Assembly: GCF_014200575.1 (NCBI RefSeq)
Contig: NZ_JACHBZ010000023.1
Location: forward strand, 1-64,000
Direction of reading: 5' to 3'
Source of the DNA: Mucilaginibacter saanensis
GTDB lineage: Bacteria; Bacteroidota; Bacteroidia; Sphingobacteriales; Sphingobacteriaceae
Length of the DNA stretch: 64,000 nt
In this document: in pieces, positions 26,051-34,690 of the stretch
How the letters are laid out: the number at the start of each line of letters is the position of its first letter
Position numbering within the stretch: position 1 is the first letter of the stretch
The notes under the pieces: model-generated
Told to the model about the DNA's origin: nothing
What the model saw: only the letters and a program-made list of their open reading frames with translations
Databases searched by the model: none
Translations under genes and position numbers: made by a program

Positions 26051-26779
26051 TTATGACTTTTTCTTGTCGGCAAATGAAAATACCTTTTGCAATAAAGGCG
26101 TGGTGCGTGCACCAAGGTTTGAGCGGATATTTAATTCCTCTTTGGCTATTTCAACAAACAAACCGCTGATGGCTTTTTGCGTTACATAATCGCTGATATC
26201 AGGATTAAGTTTTGATACAAACGGTACTTTATCATAGGCTTTAGCGGCATCTGCATAGTACTTGGTTGCGTTAACTTTATTCAAACTACCCTGTATAACC
26301 GGTTTAAACTTAGCCGATAGCTGAGTGGTAGTTGTACGTTTAAAATATTGAGTTGCGGCATCCTGGTTGCCCAATAAAATATTGGTAACATCCTGTAGGG
26401 TCATTTGCTTAATAGCGGCCACAAAAATGGGTTTTGCCTGGCCCGCTGCATCCTCTGCGGCGCGGTTAAGCGACAGGATCACGTTATCGCATAGTTTGCC
26501 CATGCCAAGTCCGCGTAATGTTTTTTCGGCCTTTTGTGCTTCAGGTGGAAAAAGTATTTTAACGGCAGCATTGCCAAAAAAACCATTCACGGCCGATAGC
26601 TGATCTGAGCTTTTGCCCGTTCCAATCTCAAGGGCTTGCTTAAGGCCATTGCCGATCTCTGAAGTTGATGGTGTTCCCTGTGAAGGTGAAGCTGCCTGTA
26701 CGGTTTGATTAAGGGTGTCGCAACTGGTAAATATGATAAAAACCAGTAAGGTAGTTATGGCTAAAATTTTTGCTCTCAT
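26051..26779 (-). CDS. DUF4197 lipoprotein
   Basis: 242 residues: signal peptide with lipobox (FTSCD, Cys about residue 20), then the all-helical DUF4197 domain, recognised by GLKQALEIGTGKSSDQL, GFFGNAAVKILFPPEAQ and the C-terminal ISGLFVEIAKEELNIRSN. The function of the family is unknown. It sits upstream of, and divergent in function from, the phosphate transporter; 39 bp separate it from the end of the PiT gene on the same strand. Confidence 0.85.
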   Translation of the reverse strand: MRAKILAITTLLVFIIFTSCDTLNQTVQAASPSQGTPSTSEIGNGLKQALEIGTGKSSDQLSAVNGFFGNAAVKILFPPEAQKAEKTLRGLGMGKLCDNVILSLNRAAEDAAGQAKPIFVAAIKQMTLQDVTNILLGNQDAATQYFKRTTTTQLSAKFKPVIQGSLNKVNATKYYADAAKAYDKVPFVSKLNPDISDYVTQKAISGLFVEIAKEELNIRSNLGARTTPLLQKVFSFADKKKS

Positions 26780-26818
26780 AGTGGTTAAATTTAGTAAAAA
26801 ATTGCTGCCACAAAAATA

Positions 26819-27829
26819 TTATCCTATCACCCTTAACAAGGCAAATACACCCGCAGCAATAAGGGCCGAAATAGGAATAGTTATGATCCAGGCCCAAACC
26901 AGGTTAATGGTAACCCCCCAACGTACAGCCGAAACCCTTTTGGTTAAACCTACCCCTATAATAGAACCTGTAATAGTATGCGTTGTTGATACCGGGATAC
27001 CAAATCTTTCGGTAATAAACAAGGTTATGGCACCGGCGGTTTCGGCACTTACACCCTCTAACGGGGTAACCTTGGTGATTTTTGACCCCATGGTTTTAAC
27101 AATTTTCCATCCGCCAGACATGGTACCTGCTGCAATGGCCGAGTAGCAAGCCAACGGGATCCACTCGGGCATTGGTGCCCCGCTTTTAATTACGTTTGAG
27201 GTAACCAGGGTTACATATAATATACCCATTACCTTTTGAGCATCGTTACCACCATGAGCAAAACTAAGCGCCGCGGCCGATACCAGCTGGGCTCTTTTAA
27301 ACCAGCGCTCGGCAACCGCAGGCCGGGCACCTTTACACAAGTGCAATATAAGTATGGTTACAATGTAAGCTATAATTAAACCTATAAATGGAGCAAGAAC
27401 AATGTAGGCTATAATGGTTAGCACGTAATGCATTTCAATAGCATTAAGCGGGTTAGCATGCATGTAAATGGCATTGGCCATACCAGCGCCTGCAAAACCA
27501 CCAATAAGCGTGTGTGATGAGCTTGACGGGATACCAAACCACCAGGTGATCAGGTTCCAGGATATGGCAGCTATTAAACCGGCCAGTATAACATGTATGG
27601 TAACATAGTGCTCCAATACAATTTTTGATACGGTATTGGCAACCTTATGATCTTTGATAACAAAGTAAGCAGCAAAATTAAATACCGCAGCCATTAAAAC
27701 GGCTTGAAATGGTGTTAATACCTTGGTAGATACTATAGTAGCAATAGAGTTGGCCGCATCATGAAAACCATTTGTATAGTCAAAAACAAGGGCAAGAACA
27801 ACAACAACAACAAGTAGGGAGGTAACCAT
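26819..27829 (-). CDS. PiT-type inorganic phosphate transporter
   Basis: Low-affinity phosphate permease of 336 residues with the paired signatures DYTNGFHDAANSIAT (near residue 18) and AHGGNDAQKVMGI, SSSHTLIGG and PVSTTHTITG, and about ten membrane helices. It follows the DUF47 gene by 20 bp, the usual partner arrangement. Confidence 0.93.
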   Translation of the reverse strand: MVTSLLVVVVVLALVFDYTNGFHDAANSIATIVSTKVLTPFQAVLMAAVFNFAAYFVIKDHKVANTVSKIVLEHYVTIHVILAGLIAAISWNLITWWFGIPSSSSHTLIGGFAGAGMANAIYMHANPLNAIEMHYVLTIIAYIVLAPFIGLIIAYIVTILILHLCKGARPAVAERWFKRAQLVSAAALSFAHGGNDAQKVMGILYVTLVTSNVIKSGAPMPEWIPLACYSAIAAGTMSGGWKIVKTMGSKITKVTPLEGVSAETAGAITLFITERFGIPVSTTHTITGSIIGVGLTKRVSAVRWGVTINLVWAWIITIPISALIAAGVFALLRVIG

Positions 27830-27849
27830 TTAATGATGATTAGGTATGC

Positions 27850-28500
27850 TTAAGCGTTTTTAACTAAAATTGATTCCATTACGTTTGCTGCATCTTCGCA
27901 CATATCGGTTGCAGTTTCAAGAGCAGCAAGTATTTCTTTATATTTTATAAGACGGATAGCATCCTTTTCGTACAGGAACAGGTCGGCAACGGCGCGGTCA
28001 AACACGTAATCGGCCTGGTTTTCTACACTGTTTATCCTGATGCAGGAATCGGCAATGTTACGTACGTTCCTTAAGTCTTTTAATTCCTTTACGGCCTTTT
28101 CCAGATCAATACTGGCCTGTAATATCAGGTCAGACAGTTTGCGGATATGCTCATTAAAATCGTCTATTTTGTAAAGGCTCATGCGGTTAGCAGCCCCATG
28201 TATATAATCGGCTACATCATCAATAGCTGTAGCCAGTGCATGTATGTCTTCGCGGTCAAAAGGCGTAATAAAGTTTTTGCCCAGCTCCAGGTATATCTGG
28301 TGGGTTAGCTCGTCGCCTTTATTCTCTAATTTGTCAATTTGTTTATACAGTTCTTCCCGGGTTGCAGGGTTATTGGAGTTAACGGCCTCAACCAGTACGG
28401 TAGCCATAGTAACTACATTGCTTGCTGCCTGCTCAAATAAAGGAAAAAATATTTTTTTATCCTTGGGTACAAAATACTGGAAAATACTGTTAAGTGACAT
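27850..28500 (-). CDS. DUF47 (PhoU-like) protein
   Basis: 216 residues, all helical, with the DUF47 start SLNSIFQYFVPKDKKIFFPLF and conserved DREDIHALATAIDDVADYI. Partner of PiT transporters, thought to regulate phosphate uptake. It is 47 bp downstream of a histidine kinase gene. Confidence 0.92.
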   Translation of the reverse strand: MSLNSIFQYFVPKDKKIFFPLFEQAASNVVTMATVLVEAVNSNNPATREELYKQIDKLENKGDELTHQIYLELGKNFITPFDREDIHALATAIDDVADYIHGAANRMSLYKIDDFNEHIRKLSDLILQASIDLEKAVKELKDLRNVRNIADSCIRINSVENQADYVFDRAVADLFLYEKDAIRLIKYKEILAALETATDMCEDAANVMESILVKNA

Positions 28501-28547
28501 AATGCTCTAAATTGGGGTAAAGGTACGGTTGCTATGTTAAGTTAATG

Positions 28548-29612
28548 TTAACTTTTTAACACTGGTATATGCGGGAAAGGTAAGGTTTGTTTTACAATTT
28601 GCAATGTAAAACCAAATGTTGAACCCAGCCCCTCGGTGCTGCGCACGTTGATGGTTTGCTGATGTGCCTCAATGATGTGTTTTACAATAGCCAGCCCTAA
28701 ACCCGAACCGCCAATTTGCCTTGAACGGCTAGTATCTGTGCGGTAAAAACGCTCAAATAAGCGTGGAAGGAACTTTTCCTCAATGCCTATACCATCGTCA
28801 GTTACCTCTATTAATACCTGGTCATGCAGTACAAAAAGGCTTACCGAGGTGCTGCCTTCTTCTTTACCATACTTAAAGGAGTTGTCAATGAGGTTTACCA
28901 ATACCTGTCGTATTTTTTCACGGTCGGCATATACTAAAATGCCTTCGTCGTATTTTTGTTTAAATATTAATTTAATATGGTATTGCTTGCCTTTGATCTC
29001 TAATGATTCAAAAACCTCTTTAATCAGGTCGTTGATCTTGAATTTGCTGTAATTGATAGGTATTTCGCCCGATTCTAATTTGGAGATCTCGTCCAGATCC
29101 TTGATCAGGTAACTTAAGCGATCAACATTTTTTGATGCCTTATCTAAAAACTGGCGGGCCATTTCGCGGTCGTCAAAGTCATCGTCCTGCAGGGCCTCAA
29201 TATAGCCCTGTATAGCAAAAAGCGGCGTTTTAAACTCGTGTGATATATTTGACAGGAAATCGCGACGAAATTTTTCCTGTTTGCGCAGCTCGTCAATTTC
29301 TATTTTCTTTTGCTTGGCCCATTCTTTTACCTCCTGTTCCACATCATTGATTGGGTTGGCACTTACATGCTCGCCCAATGCATCGCGCAGATCGCGGCCC
29401 AGCTTTAAATTGTGAATAAGTTTGTAAATGAGTTTTATACGCGAATAAATGTATTTTTCAATGAGGTAATAAAAAACAACGTAGCTGGTAATGAGCGTAG
29501 CCAAAAAGGTTACCATTACATCATACCATTTGTGTTGAAAGTAAAAGTTAACGGCCGACAGCGTTATAGCTACGCCAAGAGCGGTTATTAAAACCAGTAC
29601 GCGCAAATTCAT
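28548..29612 (-). CDS. Sensor histidine kinase, PhoR-like
   Basis: 354 residues: two N-terminal membrane helices (about 5-22 and 32-52), a linker, HisKA with His125 in SNISHEFKTPLFAI, and an HATPase with LVNLIDNSFKYGKE, GIGIEEKFLPRLFERF and GSGLGLAIVKHI. The short sensor part resembles Bacteroidota PhoR proteins, and the phosphate genes lie just downstream. No response regulator gene is adjacent. The methyltransferase gene of the polyketide locus ends only 9 bp upstream. Confidence 0.9.
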   Translation of the reverse strand: MNLRVLVLITALGVAITLSAVNFYFQHKWYDVMVTFLATLITSYVVFYYLIEKYIYSRIKLIYKLIHNLKLGRDLRDALGEHVSANPINDVEQEVKEWAKQKKIEIDELRKQEKFRRDFLSNISHEFKTPLFAIQGYIEALQDDDFDDREMARQFLDKASKNVDRLSYLIKDLDEISKLESGEIPINYSKFKINDLIKEVFESLEIKGKQYHIKLIFKQKYDEGILVYADREKIRQVLVNLIDNSFKYGKEEGSTSVSLFVLHDQVLIEVTDDGIGIEEKFLPRLFERFYRTDTSRSRQIGGSGLGLAIVKHIIEAHQQTINVRSTEGLGSTFGFTLQIVKQTLPFPHIPVLKS

Positions 29613-29621
29613 ATCGTAAAG

Positions 29622-30317
29622 TTACGATTTGTAGATGATTAACTGCCAGCGGAATGGCCAATGCCATGTTAAATTATAGTTATCAATTTCTGCATTTTTC
29701 AATAATGTTACTAATTCATGCTTTTTAAAGGCACGTTTTACCGAAAGTGGGCCATCGTTACGTACCATTTTGTTGCGGGTAAAAATGTGTGTAATGGCAA
29801 TAACGGCGTAGTAAAGCAGCCAATGGCGGTGCAGATCGGTAATAATGATGCCTTTACGTGCCGATGACTGCATGTTTTTGATAAGCTGTATCCAGTGCTC
29901 GTCGTTAAAGTGATGTGTAAACAGGCTGCTGATAATAATATCGTAGCAATTGATATTGCTATCGGCGATAACGTCGGTAAGCAGATAATTGATATTATAG
30001 AACCCGGCAGATTCCTGGCGGGCAAAGGTAATGGCGGCCGGTGCAGCATCAAGCCCGGTGAGTTTTAATGGGAGCTTATTGCGGGCAGCCCATTTGTCAA
30101 TGGCAATTAGGGCATCGCCCCCACCGCAGCCCCAATCACTTACGGAATAACCAGAACGGACAGGGAATTTTTTTAAGGCTTTGATTAATTTTTTGTGCCC
30201 ACCAAACCAGGCGTTTACTTTGCCTAATCCGGCTAAAACGGGTGCAATTTCGCTTACAGGTAGGTCAAAGTCGTCCATTATTTCGGCGTCAAAGGCGCGT
30301 ATCCTTAAATCGGTCAT
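29622..30317 (-). CDS. Class I SAM-dependent methyltransferase of the polyketide locus
   Basis: 231 residues with SAM motif I DWGCGGGDALIAI (about 58-70), motif II LTGLDAAPAAI and post-I FARQES. Final part KHELVTLLKNAEIDNYNLTWHWPFRWQLI. It follows the FAD enzyme gene by 18 bp. By analogy with the srs locus of Streptomyces griseus it may methylate the PKS product (inference). Confidence 0.82.
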   Translation of the reverse strand: MTDLRIRAFDAEIMDDFDLPVSEIAPVLAGLGKVNAWFGGHKKLIKALKKFPVRSGYSVSDWGCGGGDALIAIDKWAARNKLPLKLTGLDAAPAAITFARQESAGFYNINYLLTDVIADSNINCYDIIISSLFTHHFNDEHWIQLIKNMQSSARKGIIITDLHRHWLLYYAVIAITHIFTRNKMVRNDGPLSVKRAFKKHELVTLLKNAEIDNYNLTWHWPFRWQLIIYKS

Positions 30318-30335
30318 GTAGTAGATACGCCAACA

Positions 30336-31460
30336 TCAGGCAAAAGGTTTGCCGTGGGTTTTACTAATTAAAAAACGGGATACCGGGGGCAGCCCGTTTA
30401 AAATATGCAGGGTAAGTGCAGTAGTATTATTATTGCCAAATAAACGCTGTAACTGCCGCCCTATCCAAAGGCGTTGAGCAAATTGGTGGTTCCAGCTTTG
30501 GGTGTAATCTGTTTCGAGGTTCGCCCGCGTGCGCTCGTCAAATTTGCCCGTTTGGTAATGGATGAGGATTTTTTCGGATAGTATTTTGGCCGAGTGGATA
30601 GCCATGGTCATGCCGTTACCGCACAGAGGGGCTATCATTCCGGCCGTGTCGCCGCTCATCAGGATATGGTTATCAACCGGGGCTTTTTTTTCAAAAGATA
30701 TTTCGTTAATCACTTCGGGCTTGTCAAGCAAAAACTCGGCATTGCTGAAAATATCATTGAGGTATGGGTTTTTACGGATCACGTTTTCTTCCAGAGCCTG
30801 CAAGGTGCCATATTTGCGCAGATCGTCACGGTGGGCCATATAGCACATGCAATAGCGGTCGCCATCTGTTTTACTTACCCCGCAGTAGCCGTCTTTATAG
30901 TTGTTAAGTTGGATCAGATCGTCCGGAAAATTCATCCTCACGTGAAACTTTACCGCCAGGTATGGACTGCGTTTATAAAAGAAAGGGCGTTTAAGTTTTT
31001 GATCAAGGTTGGAGCGTTTGCCAAACGAGCCGATAGCCAATCGAGCGGTTAATACACTACCTGGTGTAACCACTTCGAAATGATTGTTCACAAAGCGTAT
31101 ATCCTCAACCCGGGTACCAGTCATAAAGGTTACCCCTTCGGCCAGGGCTTTTTGGTAAAGGAAGTTATCAAACGTAAAGCGGCTTAAACCAAAGCCACCT
31201 AAATCAAGCTGTTGCGAAAATTTAGTGCCTGATGCTGCGGTAACCTCCAGCCTGTTAATGCGGGCAACATTTAAGGCTTCCAGATCAATATCCAGACTGC
31301 TGAGAAAAGGGATTACCTCATTGGAGATATACTCCCCGCATACGCGGTGCATGGGGTAAGTTTTTTTTTCGATCACTGTAACTTTAAGCCCTGCCCTGTT
31401 GAGCAATATGGCGTTAAATAAGCCTGCCAGGCCGCCGCCAATTACAATTACATCGCTCAT
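30336..31460 (-). CDS. FAD-dependent oxidoreductase (geranylgeranyl-reductase/hydroxylase group)
   Basis: 374 residues: FAD-binding GGGLAGLFNAILLNRAG (8-24), the Cys-containing HRVCGEYIS near residue 38, and the second FAD motif GDTAGMIAPLCGNGMTMAI near 267. It could hydroxylate the phenolic product or reduce an isoprenoid chain; both occur in this superfamily. The gene starts 3 bp after the PKS stop and precedes the methyltransferase, so they are very probably one transcript. Confidence 0.82.
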   Translation of the reverse strand: MSDVIVIGGGLAGLFNAILLNRAGLKVTVIEKKTYPMHRVCGEYISNEVIPFLSSLDIDLEALNVARINRLEVTAASGTKFSQQLDLGGFGLSRFTFDNFLYQKALAEGVTFMTGTRVEDIRFVNNHFEVVTPGSVLTARLAIGSFGKRSNLDQKLKRPFFYKRSPYLAVKFHVRMNFPDDLIQLNNYKDGYCGVSKTDGDRYCMCYMAHRDDLRKYGTLQALEENVIRKNPYLNDIFSNAEFLLDKPEVINEISFEKKAPVDNHILMSGDTAGMIAPLCGNGMTMAIHSAKILSEKILIHYQTGKFDERTRANLETDYTQSWNHQFAQRLWIGRQLQRLFGNNNTTALTLHILNGLPPVSRFLISKTHGKPFA

Positions 31461-31463
31461 CGG

Positions 31464-32573
31464 TTAATGCATTTCCAGTATCATACCTTCAACCGTTAAA
31501 CCGGGGCCAAAGGCAAAACTCATTATTTTTTGGCCTTGTAGATTTTGCGCTGCCAGCATTTTTTGCAACACAAATAATATAGTAGCCGATGACATGTTGC
31601 CATACTCCTGCAAAGTTTGATAGGCAAAGGCGTTACTTTCCTCGGGGAGTTCAAGAGCTTGTTCCACAGCTTCCAGTATTTTACGGCCGCCGGGGTGTAC
31701 GGCATAGGCCGTGATTTGCCCGGCATCAAGCTTTACCTTTTGTAAAAAGCGGGTGCTTAACGCTTTGATATGTTTTTTAATTTGTTTGGATACCCGTGAG
31801 GTAAGCTTCATTTCGAAACCGGTATTACCCACATACCAACCCATATCGTCACGGGCTTCGGTCACAAATTCTGTATAAAAGTTTTTTAGTAATAAGTGTG
31901 TTCCCTTGCCTAATCTGTTAGCCGTATTTTCGACCAGAACTGCCGCAGCCCCGTCACTAAACAGGGAGTTGGCCACCCAGTTATCCAGCGTGTTCTCTTT
32001 TTGAAAGTGCAGGGTACATAGTTCAACGCTTACAATCAACACTTTGGCATTAGGCTCGGCCCGGCAAATATAATCGGCCACCTTTAAGCCGTTTATGGCA
32101 CCGTAACAGCCCATGAAATTAATACAGGTACGTTCGGTATCGCGGTTTAACTGTAGCTGTTCAACCAGCTCAATGTCAATACCAGGCGCGTGCATGCCGG
32201 TGCAGCTAATGGTAATAAGATGGGTTATCTGTTGCAGGGTACCCTCCTCAAAGCCTTGCAGGCAATTTTTTACGGCATTAACAGCGATGGATATAGCTTC
32301 TTTCTGATAAAACCGTAAACGTTTTTGTGTGTCTGGAAAGGGTTCCAGATTGGCTGTCTGCTCGAAAAAGGTATATTGAGAAGGATCATTGGAGCCAAAA
32401 TCGGGAATCACGGAGTAGCGGTAATCAATACCCGAATGATCATATATGCTTTTGAGCCGCGCAGCGTTAGTTGCATCCAACCCAAAGGCATTCACCATAA
32501 AATGGTAAATATCATCTTGCGCAATACGGTTGTCGGGGTTGGCTATCCCTATAGCACTTATGCAACTATCCAT
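31464..32573 (-). CDS. Type III polyketide synthase (chalcone-synthase fold)
   Basis: Condenses an acyl-CoA starter with malonyl-CoA units, then cyclises to a resorcinol, pyrone or similar ring. 369 residues with the whole catalytic triad: Cys156 in NFMGCYGAIN, His293 in AVHPGGRKIL and Asn326 in EYGNMSSATILF. Bacteroidota homologues are unstudied compared with the plant and actinobacterial ones; a long-chain acyl starter is plausible but not shown. Upstream, 101 bp away on the same strand, is a YceI gene, with a hairpin in between. Confidence 0.92.
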   Translation of the reverse strand: MDSCISAIGIANPDNRIAQDDIYHFMVNAFGLDATNAARLKSIYDHSGIDYRYSVIPDFGSNDPSQYTFFEQTANLEPFPDTQKRLRFYQKEAISIAVNAVKNCLQGFEEGTLQQITHLITISCTGMHAPGIDIELVEQLQLNRDTERTCINFMGCYGAINGLKVADYICRAEPNAKVLIVSVELCTLHFQKENTLDNWVANSLFSDGAAAVLVENTANRLGKGTHLLLKNFYTEFVTEARDDMGWYVGNTGFEMKLTSRVSKQIKKHIKALSTRFLQKVKLDAGQITAYAVHPGGRKILEAVEQALELPEESNAFAYQTLQEYGNMSSATILFVLQKMLAAQNLQGQKIMSFAFGPGLTVEGMILEMH

Positions 32574-32587
32574 TTATAATTTATTTT

Positions 32588-32669
32588 AGTATCAGGTAAT
32601 TAGTATCAGGTATCATGACTTTTGTAGCCCAGCATAAAAATTGCTTCGGTCATGATACCTGATACTAAT
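32588..32669. repeat. Word-type inverted repeat (word TTAGTATCAGGTA)
   Basis: Perfect 21-bp arms at 32599-32619 and 32649-32669 (core AGTATCAGGTATCATGAC), 29-nt loop. The word AGTATCAGGTA occurs a second time just left of the left arm (32587-32598). It lies between the YceI and PKS genes. Confidence 0.75.
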
Positions 32670-32674
32670 CTACG

Positions 32675-33211
32675 CTACTTGCTGATCTCGGTATTTACCA
32701 CAACTGTAGCTTCATCTGCCAGGATCATATTTTTGCCTCCAATGCCAAAATCGCTCCGGTTTATTTTAAAGCTACCATTAAAAACCGCGGTGCTCCCGGT
32801 TTCTGTATAGGTAAAAGGTACTTCAATCAACTTTGTTTTATCTTTTATAGTTACGTTAAAACTGCCGGTATAGTTGTCTCCGCTTTTATGTTTAAATGAT
32901 ACTGATTTCAAGGTGATTTTTGGATAGGTAGTTACATTGAAATAATCATCGCTTTTTAAGTGGGTATCGCGCATGTTGTTGTCGGTATTAATGGAGCTGG
33001 CATCAACAGAAGCTGCAATAATACTGCTTGTTAAATTGGTAGGTTTAAATTGTATATCTGCCTGTAAGCCGCTAAAATTGCCGTTGGTATTAATACCCAG
33101 GTTTTTAATTTTAAAAGTAATTACCGATTTGGTAATGGTTGTTTTTACTTGTGCAAAGGCGTTGGTTACTAATATGGCTAAAATAGCAGCAGTATAAATT
33201 CTTTTCATCAT
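32675..33211 (-). CDS. YceI-family periplasmic protein
   Basis: 178 residues from ATG 33211 (the frame is open to a TTG at 33220). Signal peptide ends NAFAQ; the lipocalin-like YceI domain shows FKIKNLGINTNGNFSG, SINTDNNMRDTHLKSDDYFN, YPKITLKS and NRSDFGIGG. YceI proteins bind polyisoprenoid chains in a beta barrel. Its position between a PKS operon and a prenyltransferase makes a role in holding the lipid product attractive, but YceI genes are common and this is inference. Confidence 0.88.
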   Translation of the reverse strand: MMKRIYTAAILAILVTNAFAQVKTTITKSVITFKIKNLGINTNGNFSGLQADIQFKPTNLTSSIIAASVDASSINTDNNMRDTHLKSDDYFNVTTYPKITLKSVSFKHKSGDNYTGSFNVTIKDKTKLIEVPFTYTETGSTAVFNGSFKINRSDFGIGGKNMILADEATVVVNTEISK

Positions 33212-33230
33212 GGAATACAAACGTTGTTTT

Positions 33231-33238
33231 CAAACATA
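33231..33238 (-). promoter_or_regulatory. Possible -7 element for YceI and the PKS genes
   Basis: TATGTTTG on the minus strand fits TAnnTTTG, 19 nt upstream of the yceI start. No -33 match is clear. Confidence 0.4.
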
Positions 33239-33292
33239 ACATATTATGTAATACTAATTTTAAAAAATAATTTCTACAAGCAGGTATGTTTT

Positions 33293-33304
33293 ACGTATAT
33301 ACGT
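33293..33304. promoter_or_regulatory. Palindrome in the divergent yceI/ubiA promoter region
   Basis: Perfect 12-bp palindrome ACGTATATACGT, about midway between the two divergent starts. A possible operator. Confidence 0.35.
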
Positions 33305-33386
33305 TACTAGGAGTATACCCGGTTGCCTTAAAAAATTATATAATATTTACCATAATTTTCCTGCTTAAAAAACTAAACTTTACTGC

Positions 33387-34274
33387 ATGAAATGGAAGCA
33401 AATTGTACCTACTCCGTCGGCCTGGGCTCACCTGCGGTTTGTTTTTTCGGTTTTTTTGTTGCCGGTATATCTGTTTGCCTTTAGCCAGGCGCCGGTTATT
33501 CATGCTGCACAGGCTATACTTATATTTTTGATATGGCATTTGCTGGCTTTCCCGGCAAGTAATGGTTATAATAGTTATTTTGACCGAGACGAGGAGAGTA
33601 TTGCCTTATTGGCCAAGCCGCCTGAGGTGGATATAAGCCTGTACTATTTTTCTATATTACTGGAGGCCGTTGCTTTTTTATTAGGTTTTTTGGTAGGTTG
33701 GCAATTTGCATTTGCCGTGTTGTTATATGGCATTATGTCAAAATTATATAGTCATCCCGCCACGCGGTTAAAAAAGTATCCTATCATCAGTTTCCTTACT
33801 GTTTTCTTTTTCCAGGGGGCGTTTATTTACTATACCACCTATTCGGCACTGATGGGTTTAAGCCTGCTGAGGCACTGGGATACCGGGTTTATTGTTGCAG
33901 GCGCTATATGTTCATGCCTGATCGGGGCCTCTTATCCTTTAACCCAGGTTTATCAGCATGCAGAGGATAGCCGTCGTGGCGACCGCACGCTGAGCTTGTT
34001 GCTGGGTTATAAAGGATCATTCATTTTTTCGGGGATACTATTTGCAGCGGGGATTGCCTTATCATGGTATTATTGGCACTCTAAAGAGATGATGATGTAT
34101 TTTTACTTTTTTCTACTTTGCGCGCTGCCTATATTTTTGTTTTTTAATTACTGGTTTTATAAGGTTGGCCAATCAACCGGAAATGCTAATTATAAAAATG
34201 CCATGCGCATGAATTTCCTGAGCTCTGGCTGTATGCTGGTTTATTTTGGGGTGTTGGCGGTGTGGGGGAGGTAA
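33387..34274 (+). CDS. UbiA-family prenyltransferase
   Basis: 295 residues, eight to nine membrane helices. The first Asp-rich motif is NGYNSYFDRDEES (about 61-73), the second YQHAEDSRRGDRTL (about 193-206), both in loops as in UbiA enzymes. It transfers a prenyl chain to an aromatic or quinone-like acceptor. It is divergent from YceI and the PKS operon with a 175-bp shared promoter region. The acceptor may be the polyketide phenol; alternatives are menaquinone, heme O or carotenoid-type substrates. Confidence 0.85.
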   Translation: MKWKQIVPTPSAWAHLRFVFSVFLLPVYLFAFSQAPVIHAAQAILIFLIWHLLAFPASNGYNSYFDRDEESIALLAKPPEVDISLYYFSILLEAVAFLLGFLVGWQFAFAVLLYGIMSKLYSHPATRLKKYPIISFLTVFFFQGAFIYYTTYSALMGLSLLRHWDTGFIVAGAICSCLIGASYPLTQVYQHAEDSRRGDRTLSLLLGYKGSFIFSGILFAAGIALSWYYWHSKEMMMYFYFFLLCALPIFLFFNYWFYKVGQSTGNANYKNAMRMNFLSSGCMLVYFGVLAVWGR

Positions 34275-34690
34275 TTATTGCTGGTGATAATATTTACAAT
34301 AATTATTTAAACTTTGGCTTTGTCCGCTTCCCGGCTTTGTCAAAACAAGTGTTCGGAAGAATCAAAACAGATGACCTGCGCCCCTTTTTTGGCTAAAGCC
34401 CTATATGTTTTACTTATATTCCGTTGGTTAAAACCAACGGCAATGGCAAATTAAATGGTTTTCTATTCATTGCCATCGCATTTATGGAGCGGATAACCTT
34501 GTATTCCGTTTGTTAAAACCAACGGGAATGATAAAGTAGATGATTTTCTATTCATTGCCGTCCCATTTATGGAGCGGATAGCTAAACCCCTGTTGGTTTT
34601 AGCCAAATATTAATAGGTTGTTGCTATTAAGACCGATAATGGCGTTGCTTTTACACCGTGGTAATTATCCCAACATTATTTTCAAACTTC
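34275..34690. other. Non-coding region with repeat array
   Basis: 416 bp between convergent genes. It contains the two 79-bp direct repeats described separately. Outside them are TTGGCTAAA near 34390 and TTTAGCCAA near 34598, inverted relative to one another. No gene seen. Confidence 0.7.
34417..34580. repeat. Tandem pair of 79-bp direct repeats, each with a hairpin
   Basis: Units 34417-34495 and 34502-34580 have equal length and differ at about nine positions (about 89 percent identity by eye), with a 6-bp spacer. Unit 1 has a perfect palindromic hairpin CCGTTGGTTAAAACCAACGG (34421-34440); unit 2 has one changed base in it. Units share TTTTCTATTCATTGCC and ATTTATGGAGCGGATA. Confidence 0.8.

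Noticed and set aside
34417..34580. CRISPR array
   Set aside because: Only two 79-bp units with a 6-bp gap, no spacers and no cas genes in the window.
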